Of a stretch of DNA of 64,000 nt, positions 59,389 to 64,000 are shown one piece after another (the first letter of the stretch is position 1; every line of letters starts with the position of its first letter). The notes under the pieces are model-generated. The model worked only from the letters and a program-made list of their open reading frames with translations. It was not told the origin of the DNA and made no database searches. The position numbers and the translations under genes were made by a program. The stretch is from assembly GCF_001902295.1 (NCBI RefSeq), contig NZ_CP018335.1:806001-870000 (forward strand), read 5' to 3'. This DNA comes from Clostridium kluyveri. GTDB taxonomy: Bacteria; Bacillota; Clostridia; Clostridiales; Clostridiaceae.

Positions 59389-62037
59389 ATGTCTCAAGAA
59401 AAATTATTGATATTGGATGGACATAGTTTAATGAATAGAGCTTTTTATGCACTGCCGGATTTGACCAATTCAGAAGGGACTCATACAAATGCAGTTTATG
59501 GATTTATAAATATGCTGTTGAAAATGAAAAAGGAGATTGAACCTAGTCACATAGTATGTACTTTTGATAGAAGTGCACCTACCTTTAGACATGATAAATA
59601 TAGTGAATATAAAGCCGGCAGGAAAAGAATGCCTCCTGAACTGTCAGAGCAGTTTCCTATAGTTAAGGAAATATTAGAGCTTTTATCCATAAATATTTTT
59701 GAAATAGATGGATTTGAAGCAGATGATCTTATGGGTACATTATCTGTTTTTGGAGAAAAAAAAGGCATGGAAGTATATATAGTTACAGGAGATAGAGATG
59801 CCCTTCAGCTGGCTACAGATTCGGTAAAAATTGTAATAACTAAAAAAGGTATAACACAAAAGGAAATATATGATAGAAATAGAATTATAGATGATTATGG
59901 AGTAACTCCTACGGAATTCATAGATGTAAAAGGGCTTATGGGAGATGCTTCGGATAATATTCCTGGGGTACCTGGCATAGGAGAGAAAACTGCCCTTAAA
60001 TTGATAAAAGAGTATAAAAGCATAGAAAATGTACTTTGTAATATAGATAACATTAGAGGGAAAAAAGTTCAAGAAAATTTAAAAAATTATATGGAACAGG
60101 CTGTATTTAGTAAAAAACTTGCTACTATTGTCACAGATGTTCCTATAGAACTGGATTTACAATCTATTGAATCTAAAGAACAGTACGATGATGAGGGCTT
60201 AAAAAAATTATTTGAGAAACTTCAGTTTAAATCCTTAATGGATAAAATACCTAAAGTAGAGAAACAGGATAAGATGGAAATGGAAGTGGAAGATCTACAG
60301 GTGGAATGTGAGGTTATAGATACTTTAAATGAATTTCATAATTTTATAGATTCTTTACATTCTAATAATATGAAAGATAATTTACTTTACATTAATTTTA
60401 AAGTTATAAATGAGAATAGTTATTCTAAAAATTACATAGATAAGATATTTGTAAATATAGGAGAAAAAAATTTTGAAATACACATAAAAGAAATATATGA
60501 TGAAAATAAAATTAAAGCAGTAGAAACAGCTAAGATGTTGTTTGAAAATTCTAGCTTAAGTAAAGTGAGTTATGATGTGAAAGTACCTTGCAGTATATTG
60601 CATAGAATAGGAATAAAGCTTTTAGGCATAGAATTCGATATAAAGATAGCAGCTTATTTAATGGATCCTGCTAGGACCAACTATGAATTACCGGATATTG
60701 TTAAGGAGTATCTGAATATAGAAATCTCTGAGGAAAAGGAAAATTGTCTTATAAAGGAGACATCGTTGTTTAGCAGATTATACTCTACTTTAAAGAAGAA
60801 GATATCAGATTCTTCTATGGATAGATTGTTGTATGAAGTAGAACAGCCGCTTACTTTTGTACTGGCATCTATGGAGTGTGAAGGGTTTAAGGTGGATAAG
60901 GATAAGTTAACTGAGATGGAGGAGAAATTTAAAATAGAAATAGATAAGGTACAAAAGGAAATATATTTCCTCTCTGAGGAAGAATTTAATATAAATTCCC
61001 CAAAACAGCTGGGCAAAATATTATTTGAAAAGTTGGATTTACCTGTTATAAAAAAGACTAAAACGGGATATTCCACTAATGCAGATGTATTGGAAAGATT
61101 ACATGGTAAACATCCTGTAATTGAAAAAATAATTTATTATAGACAGCTTACTAAATTATATTCTACATATATTGAAGGATTAAAAGGAGTAATAGAGGAA
61201 GATGGTAAGATTCATTCTAATTTTAATCAAACAGTAACTACTACAGGAAGACTTTCAAGTACCGAACCCAATCTTCAAAATATACCTATAAAATATGAGA
61301 TGGGAAAAGAAATAAGAAAAATATTCATACCAGATAATAGGGATTGTGTTATACTCTCGGCAGATTACTCGCAAATAGAACTTAGGGTGCTTGCCCATAT
61401 ATCAGGGGATGAAAATTTAATAAATGCATTTATAAACCACAATGATATTCACACTAAGACTGCATCAGAGGTATTTAATGTACCTTTGGGAGAGGTAACA
61501 TCCATGCAGAGAAGTAATGCAAAAGCCGTGAATTTTGGCATAGTATATGGTATTGGCGATTTTAGCTTAGCGAGGAATTTAAATATACCCAGAAAAGAAG
61601 CAAAATCTTATATAGATGCTTATTTTGAAAAATATCCTAAAGTGAAGTTATATATGAATGATATAGTAAAACAGGCCGAAAAGAATTTTTATGTTACCAC
61701 CATTTTAAATAGGAGAAGGTTTATACCAGAGATAAAATCTTCTAATAAAATAATAAAAGCTCTAGGAGAAAGGTTTGCCATGAATACCCCCATTCAAGGA
61801 AGTGCAGCGGACATTATAAAAATAGCTATGGTAAATGTTTTTAATAGATTAAAAGATAATAATTCTAAAAGCAAGATAATACTTCAGGTCCACGATGAAC
61901 TGGTGTTAAATGTGTATAGAGATGAACTAAAAGATGTAAAAGATATTGTAAAAGAGGAAATGGAAAATGTGTTTGAACTAAAGGTTCCTCTTGAAGTTGA
62001 TATAAGTACAGGGGATAATTGGTATCAAGTTAAATAA
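59389..62037 (+). CDS. polA: DNA polymerase I
   Basis: 882 aa. Residues 1-290 form the 5' nuclease domain (ILDGHSLMNRAFYALP, GFEADDLMGTLSVFGE, GVPGIGEKTALKLI). Residues 300-470 are a 3'-5' exonuclease-like fold lacking the acidic DxE metal site, so proofreading is probably absent. The C-terminal polymerase has motif A SADYSQIELRVLAH, motif B RSNAKAVNFGIVYGIG and motif C QVHDELVL. It acts in repair and Okazaki fragment processing. GGAGG precedes the ATG. Downstream coaE follows closely, as in other clostridia. Confidence 0.97.
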   Translation: MSQEKLLILDGHSLMNRAFYALPDLTNSEGTHTNAVYGFINMLLKMKKEIEPSHIVCTFDRSAPTFRHDKYSEYKAGRKRMPPELSEQFPIVKEILELLSINIFEIDGFEADDLMGTLSVFGEKKGMEVYIVTGDRDALQLATDSVKIVITKKGITQKEIYDRNRIIDDYGVTPTEFIDVKGLMGDASDNIPGVPGIGEKTALKLIKEYKSIENVLCNIDNIRGKKVQENLKNYMEQAVFSKKLATIVTDVPIELDLQSIESKEQYDDEGLKKLFEKLQFKSLMDKIPKVEKQDKMEMEVEDLQVECEVIDTLNEFHNFIDSLHSNNMKDNLLYINFKVINENSYSKNYIDKIFVNIGEKNFEIHIKEIYDENKIKAVETAKMLFENSSLSKVSYDVKVPCSILHRIGIKLLGIEFDIKIAAYLMDPARTNYELPDIVKEYLNIEISEEKENCLIKETSLFSRLYSTLKKKISDSSMDRLLYEVEQPLTFVLASMECEGFKVDKDKLTEMEEKFKIEIDKVQKEIYFLSEEEFNINSPKQLGKILFEKLDLPVIKKTKTGYSTNADVLERLHGKHPVIEKIIYYRQLTKLYSTYIEGLKGVIEEDGKIHSNFNQTVTTTGRLSSTEPNLQNIPIKYEMGKEIRKIFIPDNRDCVILSADYSQIELRVLAHISGDENLINAFINHNDIHTKTASEVFNVPLGEVTSMQRSNAKAVNFGIVYGIGDFSLARNLNIPRKEAKSYIDAYFEKYPKVKLYMNDIVKQAEKNFYVTTILNRRRFIPEIKSSNKIIKALGERFAMNTPIQGSAADIIKIAMVNVFNRLKDNNSKSKIILQVHDELVLNVYRDELKDVKDIVKEEMENVFELKVPLEVDISTGDNWYQVK

Positions 62038-62060
62038 AATGGCTGAAGGTGGGGAAAAGT

Positions 62061-62660
62061 GTGATTAAGATAGGACTTACTGGAGGAATAGGTAGTGGAA
62101 AAAGTACTGTTTCTAATATACTCAGGGAACAGGGTATAGCTGTAATAGATGCGGATATTATAGCTAGGGATGTAATGGAAAAATATATTGTAATAACGGA
62201 TAAAATAAAATCTACTTTTGGAGAAAAATTTATTGATGGTTCGGGGAAGTTGAAAAGAAGAGAATTTGGAGATTACATATTTTCAAACAAGGATAAAAAA
62301 AATATATATGAGGACATAATAATGCCTTTTATTAAAAAAGAAATATTTGAAAAAATAGATGAACTACATAAAAAAGGAGATGAAATTTGTATAATAGATG
62401 GGGCTACTCTTATAGAAAGTGGATTTTATAAGTACACAGATGTAATTATACTTGTATGGGCAAATAAGAAAACTCAAATATTTAGGGTAAAGGAAAGAGA
62501 TCAATTGACAGAAAATCAGATAATTGATAGAATAAATTCTCAAATGTCCTTAGAAGAAAAAAAGAAATATGCTGATTTTGTATTGGATAATTCAAATACT
62601 TTAGATGAAACAAAAAAACAGTTAAAAGAAATATTGAATAAGATAACTATGAATTTGTAG
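62061..62660 (+). CDS. coaE: Dephospho-CoA kinase
   Basis: About 199 aa. The P-loop GLTGGIGSGKST begins at residue 4, and the CoaE lid region VWANKKTQIFRVKERDQLTENQIIDRINSQM follows. It phosphorylates dephospho-CoA in the last step of coenzyme A synthesis. The GTG at 62061 fits AAGGTGGGG 6 nt upstream; the ORF GTG at 62049 overlaps it. Cotranscribed with polA. Confidence 0.95.
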   Translation: MIKIGLTGGIGSGKSTVSNILREQGIAVIDADIIARDVMEKYIVITDKIKSTFGEKFIDGSGKLKRREFGDYIFSNKDKKNIYEDIIMPFIKKEIFEKIDELHKKGDEICIIDGATLIESGFYKYTDVIILVWANKKTQIFRVKERDQLTENQIIDRINSQMSLEEKKKYADFVLDNSNTLDETKKQLKEILNKITMNL

Positions 62661-62704
62661 GGGGTGGAGTGCCTTAACATGTAATATTTAAGGCATAAAT
62701 AACA

Positions 62705-63283
62705 TTGAAATCTAAAATAAAAATAGTAGCAGTGGTATTAATAATAATAGCAATATTTAGTACACAAAGTATGGTGAGATATTATTTTCCTTTAAAATAT
62801 TCGGATTACATAGTGAAGTATTCTAAAGAGTATAGTCTGGATGTTTATTTTGTAATTGCTGTAATTAAGACAGAAAGTAATTTTAAAAGGTATGTAAAAT
62901 CAAATAAGAATGCCATAGGTCTCATGCAAATAACTCCAGATACAGCTAAATGGGCAGCAGAAAAAATGAATATAACTGATTTTAATGAAGACATGTTATA
63001 TGATCCAGAATTTAATATTAGAATGGGATGTTGGTATCTAAATGATTTAAAGGCAGAATTTAATAATGATATGAAGCTTGTATTGGCTGCATATAATGGA
63101 GGAAGAGGAAATGTGCAAAAATGGTTAAAGAATTCGGAACATTCCACGGATGGAAAAAATCTTGACTATATACCTTTTCAGGAAACAGATAAATATATTA
63201 AAAGGGTAGAGGTGAATTACAGAATTTACAAATTTTTATACAAGAATACTTTAATGAGTATATTAGCAAATGTATATTATTAA
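62705..63283 (+). CDS. Lytic transglycosylase (SLT/MltE-type)
   Basis: 192 aa. One N-terminal membrane anchor (IVAVVLIIIAIFS) precedes the SLT domain with the catalytic Glu in VIKTESNF, then GLMQITPDTAKW and LAAYNGGRGNVQKWL. It cleaves peptidoglycan glycan strands from outside the membrane. TTG start without a strong Shine-Dalgarno sequence. It follows coaE by 44 nt, as commonly found in clostridia. Confidence 0.92.
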   Translation: MKSKIKIVAVVLIIIAIFSTQSMVRYYFPLKYSDYIVKYSKEYSLDVYFVIAVIKTESNFKRYVKSNKNAIGLMQITPDTAKWAAEKMNITDFNEDMLYDPEFNIRMGCWYLNDLKAEFNNDMKLVLAAYNGGRGNVQKWLKNSEHSTDGKNLDYIPFQETDKYIKRVEVNYRIYKFLYKNTLMSILANVYY

Positions 63284-63290
63284 ATTTTAG

Positions 63291-63319
63291 TTGACAGCAT
63301 TATGAAAAGTGATTATAAT
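63291..63319 (+). promoter_or_regulatory. Promoter upstream of the tRNA gene
   Basis: TTGACA (63291-63296), 17-nt spacer, TATAAT (63314-63319), a perfect consensus promoter about 88 nt before tRNA-Leu. Confidence 0.85.
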
Positions 63320-63406
63320 ACTATTGTATGTTAGGTCAGTAAATATTAAGTGTTTTAAGTTATAAAAATTAAATAATACTTTTATTATTTTAATAATATG
63401 AACAAT

Positions 63407-63491
63407 GCGAAGGTGGCGGAATAGGCAGACGCACTACTTTGAGGGGGTAGCGAGTAACATCGTGTGGGTTCAAGTCCCATCCTTCGCACCA
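63407..63491 (+). tRNA. tRNA-Leu, anticodon GAG
   Basis: 85 nt including an encoded CCA. Acceptor GCGAAGG pairs with CCTTCGC. The anticodon arm CTACT-TTGAGGG-GGTAG carries GAG at 63441-63443. A variable arm (CGAGTAACATCG) typical of class II tRNAs and the T loop GGTTCAAGTCC are present. Confidence 0.96.
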
Positions 63492-63522
63492 AAACAAATA
63501 ATTTAAATAATTTCTAATAGTT

Positions 63523-63552
63523 GGAGTAAGGTTTTTAAGCCTGCTCTTTTTT
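63523..63552 (+). terminator. Terminator after tRNA-Leu
   Basis: GAGTAAGG / GCCTGCTC (one bulge) followed by TTTTTT. Confidence 0.75.
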
Positions 63553-63632
63553 ATTATATTTTATGAATGATATTTCTACAGCTACCAATACTATTGTTAA
63601 TTGATTTTAAAATAGTATAGGAGGATTATAAC

Positions 63633-64000
63633 ATGAATAATGAATTTTACTTAAACTTTCCTAAAGCTGTTCCAGAACAGACTCAAAATAAACATCCGGG
63701 TATAGAATCCCAAATGAATCCCAAGCCTGTATTTGAAGATCCAAATTACAAAGGCAACAATAGGCTAAAGGATAAGGTCGCATTAATTACAGGAGGAGAC
63801 AGCGGCATAGGAAGGGCAGTTGCTGCAGCTTTTTCAAAGGAAGGGGCTGAGCTGGCAATAATTTATTACGACGAACATGATGATGCCAAATACACAAAAG
63901 AAATTGTTGAAAAGAATGGAAGACAATGTTTGTTATTACCAGGAGATATTTCAGATGATAATTTTTGCAGTACTGCAGTTAAAAATACCATGGATAAGTT
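63633..64000 (+). CDS. Short-chain dehydrogenase/reductase, 3' end outside the window
   Basis: The frame runs to the end of the window (122 codons seen). After about 50 residues of extension (FPKAVPEQTQNKHPGIESQMNPKPVF), the Rossmann motif TGGDSGIGRAVAAAFSKEG and LPGDISD identify the SDR superfamily. The N-terminal extension is that of the YhdF/general-stress-protein-39 group. TAGGAGG lies 8 nt upstream of the ATG. Substrate unknown; the catalytic Tyr/Lys are beyond the window. Confidence 0.9.
   Translation, partial: MNNEFYLNFPKAVPEQTQNKHPGIESQMNPKPVFEDPNYKGNNRLKDKVALITGGDSGIGRAVAAAFSKEGAELAIIYYDEHDDAKYTKEIVEKNGRQCLLLPGDISDDNFCSTAVKNTMDK

Overview
The window is 64 kb of AT-rich DNA (by eye roughly one third G+C) with Shine-Dalgarno-led genes, frequent GTG/TTG starts and clostridial gene families: SpoVR/YhbH/PrkA, DUF134 regulators, a HutP-like protein, a SleB/LysM hydrolase, and SAM-I and c-di-AMP riboswitches. 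It most resembles the chromosome of an anaerobic Clostridium (sensu stricto, of the C. kluyveri / C. ljungdahlii kind). The species cannot be fixed from the sequence alone. No phage, complete insertion sequence or CRISPR array was seen, so this is mostly core chromosome with several accessory patches.

Layout. 1-10 kb: the tail of a GH94-type glucan synthase/phosphorylase, trpS (its 3' end overwritten by a repeat), a basic peptide overlapping a protein-kinase-like gene, a radical SAM/SPASM protein, an HD protein with a suspicious start, a YheO-like regulator, a cysteine-desulfidase-type enzyme, and a CBS-GGDEF protein with an unknown partner. 10-14.3 kb (minus strand): a three-gene ABC importer (binding lipoprotein, permease, ATPase) behind an attenuator-like leader and a HutP-family gene, then a methyltransferase. 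14.4-21.8 kb: a metallocluster block on the plus strand (Mrp/NBP35 ATPase, two NifX-like proteins, two MinD-ferredoxin ATPases, CGCAxxGCC protein, Fur, two DUF134 regulators, NifU/IscU-like scaffold) plus an acyl-CoA dehydrogenase fused to an ETF-alpha FAD domain. 22.6-25.2 kb: pantothenate genes (DUF2520 reductase, panB, panC). 25.4-30.7 kb: a HAD phosphatase and the prkA-yhbH-spoVR operon. 31-36.8 kb (minus): a MarR-linked EmrAB-type efflux operon and an amino-acid permease. 37.4-43.2 kb: pyrimidine-attenuated carAB and an M20 amidohydrolase. 43.3-49.1 kb: a two-component system divergent from a three-part extracytoplasmic glycosylation set (GT2, GtrA, GT-C). 49.3-57 kb: hemL, lrp-ald, a Gpi18-like GT-C protein, degV, and SAM-riboswitch-controlled metNI. 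57-64 kb: a c-di-AMP-riboswitch-controlled cell wall hydrolase, DUF116, polA-coaE-transglycosylase, tRNA-Leu(GAG), and the start of an SDR gene.

The most unusual items are: (i) a family of structured interspersed repeats, with four clear copies and some fragments, sharing the end motif CTGAACCTAAGAATCAYTTGA and lying next to gene ends and promoters; (ii) the acyl-CoA dehydrogenase/ETF-alpha fusion without a nearby ETF-beta; (iii) a leader with UAG triplets and a terminator between a HutP-like gene and the importer operon; (iv) a promoter of the metallocluster block flanked by inverted repeats. Many gene starts were moved inward from the longest ORF because the Shine-Dalgarno sequence lies inside the longer ORF.
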